Source: CADEDH01 sp965263455 (GTDB lineage Bacteria; Actinomycetota; Acidimicrobiia; Acidimicrobiales; SZUA-35). Taken from it: 64,000 bases of DNA. A model generated the notes under the pieces. It made no database searches. It saw only the letters and a list, made by a program, of their open reading frames with translations, and had not been told where the DNA came from. Shown here in pieces: positions 42,111 through 51,220 of the stretch (position 1 is its first letter; the number at the start of each line of letters is the position of its first letter). A program made the translations under genes and the position numbers. The stretch lies in NCBI GenBank assembly GCA_965263455.1, contig CBDHHN010000004.1, positions 1,860,001-1,924,000 of the forward strand, given 5' to 3'.

Positions 42111-45100
42111 ATGCGGAGCATCTGGGCGGACGGTCGACTGGTCGTGTTCCTGGTGGCGAGTCTGGTGGCGACGGCATTGACCGCCGTGGGCCCGGGATCG
42201 ACCACACCGGTGGACGCCGGCCTTCCTTCGGGATTCAACGACCAACTGGTCATCAGCGCCGGGATCGAGCAGTCGACGGCCGTGATTCCACTCGACGACG
42301 GCCGCGTGTTCGTGGCCGAGCGCAACGGGAGCGTCGAACTGGTCGACCCCACGGTCAACCCCGTCACCCGTAGCCGGTTGATCAACCTGCCCGACGTCGA
42401 CACCAACGGCGAGAAGGGCCTGACCAACATGGTCCTGGACCCCGCCTTCGCCACCAACGGGTACTTCTACATCTACTACCACAACACCGTCACCGACCGG
42501 GCCCGACTGTCGCGCTTCACCGCCACCGGCGACACCGCCTCGGTCGCCTCTGAGGTCATCATCTGGGAGGACGAGGTCCCGACCTCGAACCAGCTCATCT
42601 CCGACCATTGGGGCGGTGGCCTCAGCTTCGGCCCCGACGACAACCTCTACCTCGTCATCGGCGACAAGAAGGACCAGCCCAACGACGCCCAGGATCTGAC
42701 CCTGGCCGCGGGCAAGGTGCTGCGCCTCAACCCGGCCGGGGCCGACCTGGTCGGACCCTGGGTTCGCGGGGCCCACAACCCGCACATGATCCCGGTCGAC
42801 AACCCCTTCATCGACGGACCGGGCGGCAATCTGGACGAGATCTGGGCCCTGGGTCTGCGCAACCCGTTCCGGGCCGAGTGGGACCTTCCCGGCAACCGGT
42901 TCTTCATCTCCGAAGTCGGCGGCAACGTGCAGTCGGGGGTCAACGCCTCCCACGAGGACCTGCACATGGTCACCCCGGCCGATGCCGGGGCCAACTTCGG
43001 CTGGCCCATGTGCGAGGGCCCCGACTGCGACGGGCCGCCGCCGGCCAACTACTCGGCCCCCGTGTTCTCGATCCAGCATCCCGACAGCCGCGCCATGATG
43101 CTGGGCCCCGTCTACCGGGGCAACGCCTTCCCCAACACCTACTTCGAAGGCGTCTTCCTGTTCGATTTCGTCGAGGGCTGGCTCCGCTACGTCAAGGTCG
43201 ACGCCAACGGCGATCTCGACCCGGCGGTCCCGGTCGGCGGGTTCCCGTTCTCCGGCACCGATGACCTGGACAAGCCGCTGGCCATGGCCGAGGGCATCGA
43301 CGGCGAGCTGTGGTACGTGGGTAGCGGCGAACTGCATCGGATCGTGTCGACCAACACCAACCAGCCGCCCGTGATCACCGAGGCCACCGCCACCCCGACC
43401 TCCAGTTCGTCGGCCCCGGTCACGGTCCAGTTCAACGCCACGGCCTCCGACCCCGACGGCGACCCGATCACCTACCTGTGGGACTTCGGCGACGGGACGA
43501 CCAGCACCCAGGAGGACCCGAGCCACACCTACACCAGCACCGGCACCTTCACCGCCGTGCTGTTCGTGTCCGACGCCACCGCCACCACCGTGTCGCCCGA
43601 GGTGCCGATCGAGGTCGGCTCTCCGCCGGTGGTGACCATCGACGACCCCGTCGACGGGACCACGTTCCAGGCCGGCGACGTGCTCACCATCCGGGCCAGC
43701 GCCACCGACGACGGCCCCATCGACGTCAACGACTTCACCTGGACCATCGGCTTCGTCCACGACGACCACGTCCACCCCGTGCTGTCGGAGGCCCCGGGCT
43801 ACGCCTGCGCCCCGACCGGCTCGTCCTGTGTCGACCTGCCCGTCCCCAGTGACGGCCACGACTTCACCGGCACCACCAGTTTCCGGATCCACGCCACGGT
43901 GACCGACGCCGACGGCCTCACCGGGTCCGACGTCATCACCGCCTTCCCCGAGAAGGTCGACGTCACCATCGACACCGACATCACCGGCGGGGGCGGCACC
44001 GTCCTCATCGACCAGGTGCCCCTCACGGCCCCCGTGGTACTCGACACCCTGATCGGCTTCGAGCACGACGTCGAGGCGGCCGACGCTCCCGTGGTCGGGG
44101 GCAACCTCTGGCAGTTCGACGCCTGGTCGACCGGCGAGACCACGAACGAGATCAGCGTCGTGGTGCCCTCGACCGACGCCACCTACACCGCCCAGTACTC
44201 CGACCTCGGTGCCGTGCCCCGGGTGACGCAGGGGTTGGTCGCGCTCTACACCTTCGATGAAGGCACCGGCACCACCGTCACCGACACCTCCGGCAACGGC
44301 ACCCCCCTCAACCTCACCATCGCCGACCCCGCCAACACGACCTGGACCCCCGGCGCCCTCACCATCAACACCCCCACCATCATCTCCAGCCCCACCGCCG
44401 CCACCAAGATCAACACCGCCATCGAAACCAGCAACGAACTCACCATCGAGGCCTGGATCACCCCCACCAACCTCACCCAATCCGGCCCCGCCCGCATCAC
44501 CACCCTCTCCTCATCCAGCAACCGCCGCAACGCCACCCTCGGCCAAGGCGGCACCGGCTCCAAACCCGGCGACCGCTACGACATCCGCCTCCGCACCACC
44601 AACACCAACAACAACGGCACCCCCTCAACCGCCACCGACCCCGGCACCGCCACCCTCGCCCTCACCCACATCGTCTACACCCGCACCACCACCGGCGACG
44701 TCACCATCTACCTCAACGGCACCCCCACCACCACCGACACCACCACCGGCGACACCACCAACTGGAACACCACCTACCCCCTCCACCTCGCCAACGAAGC
44801 CGGAGGCTCCCGCCCCTGGCTCGGCACCCTCGACCTCATCGCCATCTACGACCAAGCCCTCACCCCCACCCAAATCACCCAAAACCACACCGCCGGACCC
44901 AACCCCGGCACCAACCCTCCACCCGTCGGCTCACCCCCGGATGCCGTGGACGACGCCCTCGCCACCGATGAGGACACCACCGTGGTGGCCAACGTTCTGG
45001 GTGACAACGGCAGCGGTCCCGACACCGATCCCGATGGTGACCCCTTGACCGTCACCGCGCTCGACGGCGACTCGGGCGCCGTCGGCGTCCCGACCGAACT

Positions 45101-48100
45101 GGCCTCGGGCGCCACCGTCACCGTCCAGGCGACGGGCGCCGTGACCTACGATCCAGGCTCGGTCTTCCAGACCCTGGGCGGCGGCGCCACCGACACCGAC
45201 TCGTTCACCTACACCATCACCGACGGCAACGGCGGCACCGACACCGCAACCGTCACCATCACGGTGAACGGGGTGAACGACGCCCCCGTCATCGCTCCGG
45301 TCGCCGACCCGACGGTGACAGCCGAGGACTCGCTCGACATCCCGGTCACGGTCACCGACCCCGAGGGCGACACCATCACCATCACCCTCGCCCCCGGCGC
45401 CCCCACCTGGGCCACCCTCACCGACAACACCAACGGCACCGCCACCCTCACCCTCACACCCCCCACCGGCACCACCGGCACCCACCCCGCCACCATCGAA
45501 GCCACCGACAACGGCACCCCCAACCAAACCACCACCCAACCCCTCACCATCACCGTCACCGAACCGGTGGGTTCTCCGCCGGTTGCGGTGGATGATGCGG
45601 TTGGTACGGGTGAGGACTCGGTCCTGGCCGGGGATGTGTTGGCCAGCAACGGGAACGGTCCTGATACCGATCCTGATGGTGACCCGTTGACCGTCTCGGC
45701 CGTGAACGGTGTGGCCGGCGTGGTCGGCGCCCCCGTGGCCCTGGCCTCGGGCGCCACCGTCACCGTCCAGGCGACGGGCGCCTTCACCTACGACCCCAAC
45801 AACGCCTTCCAGTCGTTGGGTGACGCCGCCACCGACACCGACTCGTTCACCTACACCATCACCGACGGCAACGGCGGCACCGACACCGCAACCGTCACCA
45901 TCACCATCACCGGCGCCAACGACGCCCCCGTCATCACCCCGGTGACCAACCCCACCGTCACCGAAGACACCACCACCGACATCCCGGTCACGGTCACCGA
46001 CCCCGAGGGCGACACCATCACCATCACCCTCGCCCCCGGCGCCCCCACCTGGGCCACCCTCACCGACAACACCAACGGCACCGCCACCCTCACCCTCACA
46101 CCCCCCACCGGCACCACCGGCACCCACCCCGCCACCATCGAAGCCACCGACAACGGCACCCCCAACCAAACCACCACCCAACCCCTCACCATCACCGTCA
46201 CCGAACCCTCAGCCCGGGTGACGCAGGGGTTGGTCGCGCTCTACACCTTCGATGAAGGCACCGGCACCACCGTCACCGACACCTCCGGCAACGGCACCCC
46301 CCTCAACCTCACCATCGCCGACCCCGCCAACACCACCTGGACCCCCGGCGCCCTCACCATCAACACCCCCACCATCATCTCCAGCCCCACCGCCGCCACC
46401 AAGATCAACACCGCCATCGAAACCAGCAACGAACTCACCATCGAGGCCTGGATCACCCCCACCAACCTCACCCAATCCGGCCCCGCCCGCATCACCACCC
46501 TCTCCTCATCCAGCAACCGCCGCAACGCCACCCTCGGCCAAGGCGGCACCGGCTCCAAACCCGGCGACCGCTACGACATCCGCCTCCGCACCACCAACAC
46601 CAACAACAACGGCACCCCCTCAACCGCCACCGACCCCGGCACCGCCACCCTCGCCCTCACCCACATCGTCTACACCCGCACCACCACCGGCGACGTCACC
46701 ATCTACCTCAACGGCACCCCCACCACCACCGACACCACCACCGGCGACACCACCAACTGGAACACCACCTACCCCCTCCACCTCGCCAACGAAGCCGGAG
46801 GCTCCCGCCCCTGGCTCGGCACCCTCGACCTCATCGCCATCTACGACCAAGCCCTCACCCCCACCCAAATCACCCAAAACCACACCGCCGGACCCAACCC
46901 CGGCACCAACCCCCCACCCCCGGTGGGTTCTCCGCCGGTTGCGGTGGATGATGCGGTTGGTACGGGTGAGGACTCGGTCCTGGCCGGGGATGTGTTGGCC
47001 AGCAACGGGAACGGTCCTGATACCGATCCTGATGGTGACCCGTTGACCGTCTCGGCCGTGAACGGTGTGGCCGGCGTGGTCGGCGCCCCCGTGGCCCTGG
47101 CCTCGGGCGCCACCGTCACCGTCCAGGCGACGGGCGCCTTCACCTACGACCCCAACAACGCCTTCCAGTCGTTGGGTGACGCCGCCACCGACACCGACTC
47201 GTTCACCTACACCATCACCGACGGCAACGGCGGCACCGACACCGCAACCGTCACCATCACCATCACCGGCGCCAACGACGCCCCCGTCATCACCCCGGTG
47301 ACCAACCCCACCGTCACCGAAGACACCACCACCGACATCCCGGTCACGGTCACCGACCCCGAGGGCGACACCATCACCATCACCCTCGCCCCCGGCGCCC
47401 CCACCTGGGCCACCCTCACCGACAACACCAACGGCACCGCCACCCTCACCCTCACACCCCCCACCGGCACCACCGGCACCCACCCCGCCACCATCGAAGC
47501 CACCGACAACGGCACCCCCAACCAAACCACCACCCAACCCCTCACCATCACCGTCACCGAACCCTCAGCCCGGGTGACGCAGGGGTTGGTCGCGCTCTAC
47601 ACCTTCGATGAAGGCACCGGCACCACCGTCACCGACACCTCCGGCAACGGCACCCCCCTCAACCTCACCATCGCCGACCCCGCCAACACCACCTGGACCC
47701 CCGGCGCCCTCACCATCAACACCCCCACCATCATCTCCAGCCCCACCGCCGCCACCAAGATCAACACCGCCATCGAAACCAGCAACGAACTCACCATCGA
47801 GGCCTGGATCACCCCCACCAACCTCACCCAATCCGGCCCCGCCCGCATCACCACCCTCTCCTCATCCAGCAACCGCCGCAACGCCACCCTCGGCCAAGGC
47901 GGCACCGGCTCCAAACCCGGCGACCGCTACGACATCCGCCTCCGCACCACCAACACCAACAACAACGGCACCCCCTCAACCGCCACCGACCCCGGCACCG
48001 CCACCCTCGCCCTCACCCACATCGTCTACACCCGCACCACCACCGGCGACGTCACCATCTACCTCAACGGCACCCCCACCACCACCGACACCACCACCGG

Positions 48101-48263
48101 CGACACCACCAACTGGAACACCACCTACCCCCTCCACCTCGCCAACGAAGCCGGAGGCTCCCGCCCCTGGCTCGGCACCCTCGACCTCATCGCCATCTAC
48201 GACCAAGCCCTCACCCCCACCCAAATCACCCAAAACCACACCGCCGGACCCAACGGCGGCTGA
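42111..48263 (+). CDS. Giant secreted protein: sugar-dehydrogenase-like propeller, PKD, three LamG, three cadherin-like repeats
   Basis: A 2050-residue paralogue of the protein at 27250-32172. Approximate order: signal peptide (1-30), glucose/sorbosone-dehydrogenase-like propeller (40-420; GDKKDQPNDAQDLTLAAGKV, LGLRNPFRAEWD), PKD (420-503; YLWDFGDGTT), Ig-like segments (503-700), LamG 1 (704-935), cadherin/VCBS-like tandem 1 (941-1152) and 2 (1152-1368), LamG 2 (1369-1600), cadherin-like 3 (1604-1820), LamG 3 (1821-2050). Repeats contain DTDPDGDPLTV blocks typical of calcium-binding adhesins. Near-identical DNA repeats underlie the C-terminal half. ATG with GGAGGG upstream. Expected to work outside the cell as an adhesin and/or carbohydrate enzyme. 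Confidence 0.85.
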   Translation: MRSIWADGRLVVFLVASLVATALTAVGPGSTTPVDAGLPSGFNDQLVISAGIEQSTAVIPLDDGRVFVAERNGSVELVDPTVNPVTRSRLINLPDVDTNGEKGLTNMVLDPAFATNGYFYIYYHNTVTDRARLSRFTATGDTASVASEVIIWEDEVPTSNQLISDHWGGGLSFGPDDNLYLVIGDKKDQPNDAQDLTLAAGKVLRLNPAGADLVGPWVRGAHNPHMIPVDNPFIDGPGGNLDEIWALGLRNPFRAEWDLPGNRFFISEVGGNVQSGVNASHEDLHMVTPADAGANFGWPMCEGPDCDGPPPANYSAPVFSIQHPDSRAMMLGPVYRGNAFPNTYFEGVFLFDFVEGWLRYVKVDANGDLDPAVPVGGFPFSGTDDLDKPLAMAEGIDGELWYVGSGELHRIVSTNTNQPPVITEATATPTSSSSAPVTVQFNATASDPDGDPITYLWDFGDGTTSTQEDPSHTYTSTGTFTAVLFVSDATATTVSPEVPIEVGSPPVVTIDDPVDGTTFQAGDVLTIRASATDDGPIDVNDFTWTIGFVHDDHVHPVLSEAPGYACAPTGSSCVDLPVPSDGHDFTGTTSFRIHATVTDADGLTGSDVITAFPEKVDVTIDTDITGGGGTVLIDQVPLTAPVVLDTLIGFEHDVEAADAPVVGGNLWQFDAWSTGETTNEISVVVPSTDATYTAQYSDLGAVPRVTQGLVALYTFDEGTGTTVTDTSGNGTPLNLTIADPANTTWTPGALTINTPTIISSPTAATKINTAIETSNELTIEAWITPTNLTQSGPARITTLSSSSNRRNATLGQGGTGSKPGDRYDIRLRTTNTNNNGTPSTATDPGTATLALTHIVYTRTTTGDVTIYLNGTPTTTDTTTGDTTNWNTTYPLHLANEAGGSRPWLGTLDLIAIYDQALTPTQITQNHTAGPNPGTNPPPVGSPPDAVDDALATDEDTTVVANVLGDNGSGPDTDPDGDPLTVTALDGDSGAVGVPTELASGATVTVQATGAVTYDPGSVFQTLGGGATDTDSFTYTITDGNGGTDTATVTITVNGVNDAPVIAPVADPTVTAEDSLDIPVTVTDPEGDTITITLAPGAPTWATLTDNTNGTATLTLTPPTGTTGTHPATIEATDNGTPNQTTTQPLTITVTEPVGSPPVAVDDAVGTGEDSVLAGDVLASNGNGPDTDPDGDPLTVSAVNGVAGVVGAPVALASGATVTVQATGAFTYDPNNAFQSLGDAATDTDSFTYTITDGNGGTDTATVTITITGANDAPVITPVTNPTVTEDTTTDIPVTVTDPEGDTITITLAPGAPTWATLTDNTNGTATLTLTPPTGTTGTHPATIEATDNGTPNQTTTQPLTITVTEPSARVTQGLVALYTFDEGTGTTVTDTSGNGTPLNLTIADPANTTWTPGALTINTPTIISSPTAATKINTAIETSNELTIEAWITPTNLTQSGPARITTLSSSSNRRNATLGQGGTGSKPGDRYDIRLRTTNTNNNGTPSTATDPGTATLALTHIVYTRTTTGDVTIYLNGTPTTTDTTTGDTTNWNTTYPLHLANEAGGSRPWLGTLDLIAIYDQALTPTQITQNHTAGPNPGTNPPPPVGSPPVAVDDAVGTGEDSVLAGDVLASNGNGPDTDPDGDPLTVSAVNGVAGVVGAPVALASGATVTVQATGAFTYDPNNAFQSLGDAATDTDSFTYTITDGNGGTDTATVTITITGANDAPVITPVTNPTVTEDTTTDIPVTVTDPEGDTITITLAPGAPTWATLTDNTNGTATLTLTPPTGTTGTHPATIEATDNGTPNQTTTQPLTITVTEPSARVTQGLVALYTFDEGTGTTVTDTSGNGTPLNLTIADPANTTWTPGALTINTPTIISSPTAATKINTAIETSNELTIEAWITPTNLTQSGPARITTLSSSSNRRNATLGQGGTGSKPGDRYDIRLRTTNTNNNGTPSTATDPGTATLALTHIVYTRTTTGDVTIYLNGTPTTTDTTTGDTTNWNTTYPLHLANEAGGSRPWLGTLDLIAIYDQALTPTQITQNHTAGPNGG
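44221..44915. repeat. First copy of the LamG-coding repeat
   Basis: About 695 bp nearly identical to 46216-46910 and 47572-48260 (a single base difference was noted, GACCTGG versus CACCTGG context near 44340). Encodes LamG 1 of the giant protein. Confidence 0.85.
45566..48260. repeat. 1356-bp tandem repeat, about two copies
   Basis: The unit (cadherin-like domain pair plus LamG) runs 45566-46921 and again 46922-48260, in register at 1356 bp, without differences noticed by eye except at the very end, where the second copy finishes at the stop codon. Unit length is a multiple of three, so copy number can change without breaking the frame. The beginning of each unit uses T- and G-ending codons, while the LamG part uses almost only C-ending codons. 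Confidence 0.9.
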
Positions 48264-48309
48264 ACCGGACGCCGTCGGATCGGCGTCCACTGACCGGCGA
48301 CGGCGAGAC

Positions 48310-48387
48310 GGCGATGGCGATGGCGATGGCGATGGCGATGGCGATGGCGATGGCGATGGCGATGGCGATGGCGATGGCGATGGCGAT
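48310..48387. repeat. Thirteen tandem GGCGAT hexanucleotides
   Basis: A perfect simple-sequence array of 78 bp in the 251-nt gap between the giant protein and the first sulfotransferase gene. It is noncoding in the chosen annotation. About 127 nt separate it from the sulfotransferase start, so length changes could alter promoter spacing. The rest of the gap (48264-48309 and 48388-48514) holds only the GGAGGG ribosome site. Confidence 0.9.
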
Positions 48388-48514
48388 GGATCGATGGGAC
48401 CCTGCCTGTCGACCCATGGCGACAGGTGGCCGATGAGCAACATCGCCGTACCGGGGCCCGGCGGCCCGTCGGTAGGGTGACGGGGTCGACGGAGGGCGCT
48501 CGGAGGGAGCAGGC

Positions 48515-49498
48515 GTGACGGGCGGAGCGAAGACCGTACCGGCCTTCATCACCGGTTGCGGGCGGTCGGGAACGACCCTGTTGCGGGCCATGCTCGACGC
48601 CCACCCGGAGCTGGCGGTTCCCCCGGAGTCGTACTTCGTGGTGGCGCTGTTGAAGCAGCGGGAGGTGTTCGAACCGGGCGGCACCCTCGACCGGGCGGCG
48701 CTCGAGACCGAGCTGGCCGCCGCCCCCTCGTTCCGCGAGTGGCAACTCCCCGTCTCGGACCTGGCCGACCACGAAGCCTTCGCCGCCGCCGACGACGTGC
48801 CCGCCGCCCTCGCTGCCGCCTACGAGGCCTACGCCCATCGGGCGGGCAAGCGACGAGCGGTGGACAAGACGCCGTTCCAGGGGCCGAACATCGAGCTGAT
48901 CGCGGCATCGTTCCCCGGGGCCCGGTTCATCCACCTGGTGCGCGACGGCCGCAACGTGGCCCAGTCGCTGGCCTCGATGGACTTCGGGCCCGATCGTCTC
49001 GACGGCGCAATCCAGGAGTGGCGGCGCCACGTGGACGCCATCGACGACTACGCCCGCGACCGCGGCGACGAGGTCCTGACCGTCCGCTACGAGGACCTGG
49101 TGGCCGAGCCGACCGCAGTGCTCACCGCCATCTGCGATCACCTGGGCCTCCCCTTCGACCAGGCCATGCTCGACTACCCCCAGCGGGCCGACGAGCTGCT
49201 GGCCCCCATGGCCCGCACCGCCCACCTGGAGGGCGTGAGGCAGGCGCCCCGGGCCGAGCGTCGCGACTGGACGGCCCTGGACCCCGATCTGGTGGCCGTG
49301 CTGGAGGAACTGGCGGCCGACACCCTGGCCCGTCATGGCTACCAGCGGTCCAGCGACGGCCTGGGCCCGACCGGCCAGGTCCGGCGCCTGTGGGCAACCC
49401 TGCTCTACCGACTCCGGGCGGCCCGGCTCGGTCTGGGGGCCCGCCGGGCCCGCCACCTCCGGGCCCGCCGTCTCGATCGACGACCCTCGGCGGTGTGA
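48515..49498 (+). CDS. Sulfotransferase (PAPS-dependent)
   Basis: A 327-residue sulfotransferase-fold protein that would move sulfate from PAPS to a hydroxyl or amine on a glycan or lipid. The 5'-phosphosulfate loop is ITGCGRSGTTLLRAML at residues 12-27, and the 3'-phosphate motif is FIHLVRDGRNVAQSL near 140. KTPFQGPNIELI and LTVRYEDLVAEPTAVL are also family landmarks. GTG start with a GGAGGG-rich leader. First gene of a rightward run of four sulfotransferases and one GT2. Acceptor unknown. Confidence 0.9.
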   Translation: MTGGAKTVPAFITGCGRSGTTLLRAMLDAHPELAVPPESYFVVALLKQREVFEPGGTLDRAALETELAAAPSFREWQLPVSDLADHEAFAAADDVPAALAAAYEAYAHRAGKRRAVDKTPFQGPNIELIAASFPGARFIHLVRDGRNVAQSLASMDFGPDRLDGAIQEWRRHVDAIDDYARDRGDEVLTVRYEDLVAEPTAVLTAICDHLGLPFDQAMLDYPQRADELLAPMARTAHLEGVRQAPRAERRDWTALDPDLVAVLEELAADTLARHGYQRSSDGLGPTGQVRRLWATLLYRLRAARLGLGARRARHLRARRLDRRPSAV

Positions 49499-49502
49499 TG
49501 CC

Positions 49503-50384
49503 ATGACCTCGACGACCCGATCGGCCATCCGGACCCCGCTGGCCCGAATCAAGCGGGAGACCCGCAAACGCCTCCCCAACGACGTGCTCGCCCTGCTCCG
49601 CCGGCGCATGGGCACACCCCGACCCTGGGACCCCGGGGTGGTGCTCGATCCCCCCGAGACGCCGGCCGGGCATCGCATCGGACCCCCCGACTTCGTCGGG
49701 GTCGGGACCCAGAAGGCCGGAACCTCCTGGTGGTACGAGATCATCGCCTCCCATCCCGGCGTGCACGACGTCGTCGGCGCCCACAAGGAGCGCCACTTCT
49801 TCAGCCCCTACTGGGACCAGCCCTTCGGCCCGGCCGACGTCGACCGCTATCACCGCTGGTTCCCCCGGCCCGAGGGCGCCATCACCGGCGAGTGGACCCC
49901 CCAGTACCTGCATCAGCCGTGGGTCCCGGCTCTCCTGGCCCAGGCCGCACCCGGGGCCAGGATCCTGGTCCTGCTGCGCGACCCGATCGAGCGCTACCGC
50001 TCGGGGATGACCCACTACGCCGCCCGGGACCAGGACCTGGACAGCCGCCTGGCCCTCGACGCCATCGAGCGGGGCTGCTATGCCCGGCAGGTGGATCGCC
50101 TCCTGCGGTTCTTCCCCCGGGAACAGATCCTGCTCCTCCAGTACGAGGCGGTGCGGGCCGACCCGCTCCCGGCGGCCCGGCGAACCTTCGAGTTCCTGGG
50201 GCTCGACCCCGACCACGTCCCCGGGGACATGTCGTCGGAGGTCAACACCACCCGGGTGGCCAAGGTCGAACTGCCCGAACACCTGCTCACCGACCTCCGG
50301 CGCCTCTACCAGGCCGACGGTCCCCGCCTTCGGGAGCTGATGCCGGATCTCGACCTCGGTCTGTGGCCCACCTTCGCCCCATGA
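49503..50384 (+). CDS. Sulfotransferase, heparan-sulfate N-/O-sulfotransferase-like
   Basis: A 293-residue sulfotransferase. The 5'-phosphosulfate loop is VGVGTQKAGTSWWYEII and the 3'-phosphate motif ILVLLRDPIERYRSGM; HKERHFFS and EWTPQYLHQP between them match the glycosaminoglycan-type sulfotransferase group. The ATG lies 4 nt after the preceding stop. The next gene starts inside its stop (ATGA). Acceptor unknown; likely a polysaccharide given the surroundings. Confidence 0.9.
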   Translation: MTSTTRSAIRTPLARIKRETRKRLPNDVLALLRRRMGTPRPWDPGVVLDPPETPAGHRIGPPDFVGVGTQKAGTSWWYEIIASHPGVHDVVGAHKERHFFSPYWDQPFGPADVDRYHRWFPRPEGAITGEWTPQYLHQPWVPALLAQAAPGARILVLLRDPIERYRSGMTHYAARDQDLDSRLALDAIERGCYARQVDRLLRFFPREQILLLQYEAVRADPLPAARRTFEFLGLDPDHVPGDMSSEVNTTRVAKVELPEHLLTDLRRLYQADGPRLRELMPDLDLGLWPTFAP

Positions 50385-51220
50385 CCGGCACCGGCGTGGC
50401 CGCCCTGGTCCTGACCTTCAACGCCCCCGAGGAACTGACCCGCTGCGTCCGGGCCATCGACGCCCAGGTGCCCCAGCCGGACCGGCTGGTGGTGGTCGAC
50501 AACGACTCGCTCCAGCCCGCGGCCGACGTGATCGAGCCCCTCGGTCTGTCGGTTCCGGTCGACGTGCTCCGGCTGGACGAGAACACCGGTCCCGCCGGGG
50601 GTCATGCCGCCGGCTTGGCCTGGTTCGCCCACTCCGACCACGAGCGGGCCTGGGTCATGGACGACGACTGCGAGGCCCGACCGGGGGCCCTGGCCGCCCT
50701 CCTGGCCGCCGCCCACGAAGCCGCGGACGACGTCGACCCCGTCTACCCGACCTGGATCAACACCGCCCTGGGCCGGGCCACCGACTACCCGGCCTGGTGC
50801 GGGTTCCTGGTCCGGCGAAGCACGGTCGAGGCCCTGGGCGGGCCCCGGCCCGAGTTCTTCTGGTGGATGGAGGACACCGAGTACCTCCACTGGCGGTTGC
50901 CCGAAGCCGGATTCCGCTCGGTCCGCATCGCCGAGGCCGAGGTCCTGCACCATCAGGACCGGCGGCGGGGCCCCAAGCCGGGGTGGAAGTACTACTACGA
51001 GGTCCGCAACGCCACCTACTTCCGCCTCCGCATCCAGCGGGGCCGGGGCCGGCGGTTCTACCGCCTGGGCCGGGCCGTCGGCGCCTCGGTCAAGGGCGCG
51101 GTACGCGGTCCCGACCCGGTCCGGAGTCTGGGCCTGGTCGGTCGAGGCCTCGTCGACGGGTTGCGGGGCTCGCTCGGCATCCGCCGCGACCTGCCGCCTC
51201 TGGCCACCCACCGGTCATGA
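50381..51220 (+). CDS. Glycosyltransferase family 2 (GT-A, GlfT2/rhamnosyl type)
   Basis: A 279-residue GT2. VAALVLTFNAPEELTRCVRAI and LVVVDNDS begin the nucleotide-binding half, NTGPAGGHAAGLAW follows, and AWVMDDDCEARPGAL carries the metal-binding DxD. FFWWMEDTEYLHWRLPEAG is the ED motif region of galactofuranosyl/rhamnosyl transferases. Embedded among sulfotransferases with ATGA overlaps at both ends, so it is probably made in fixed proportion with them and may build the backbone they sulfate. Confidence 0.92.
   Translation: MTGTGVAALVLTFNAPEELTRCVRAIDAQVPQPDRLVVVDNDSLQPAADVIEPLGLSVPVDVLRLDENTGPAGGHAAGLAWFAHSDHERAWVMDDDCEARPGALAALLAAAHEAADDVDPVYPTWINTALGRATDYPAWCGFLVRRSTVEALGGPRPEFFWWMEDTEYLHWRLPEAGFRSVRIAEAEVLHHQDRRRGPKPGWKYYYEVRNATYFRLRIQRGRGRRFYRLGRAVGASVKGAVRGPDPVRSLGLVGRGLVDGLRGSLGIRRDLPPLATHRS

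Noticed and set aside
41979..44480. 833-codon minus-strand open frame opposite the second giant protein
   Set aside because: Same shadow composition; the plus-strand frame has a signal peptide, ribosome site and domains.
47608..48480. Frame reading through the GGCGAT array as an Asp-Gly repeat protein
   Set aside because: Upstream part is the Pro/Thr/Ser shadow of the LamG repeats; no start signal supports it.
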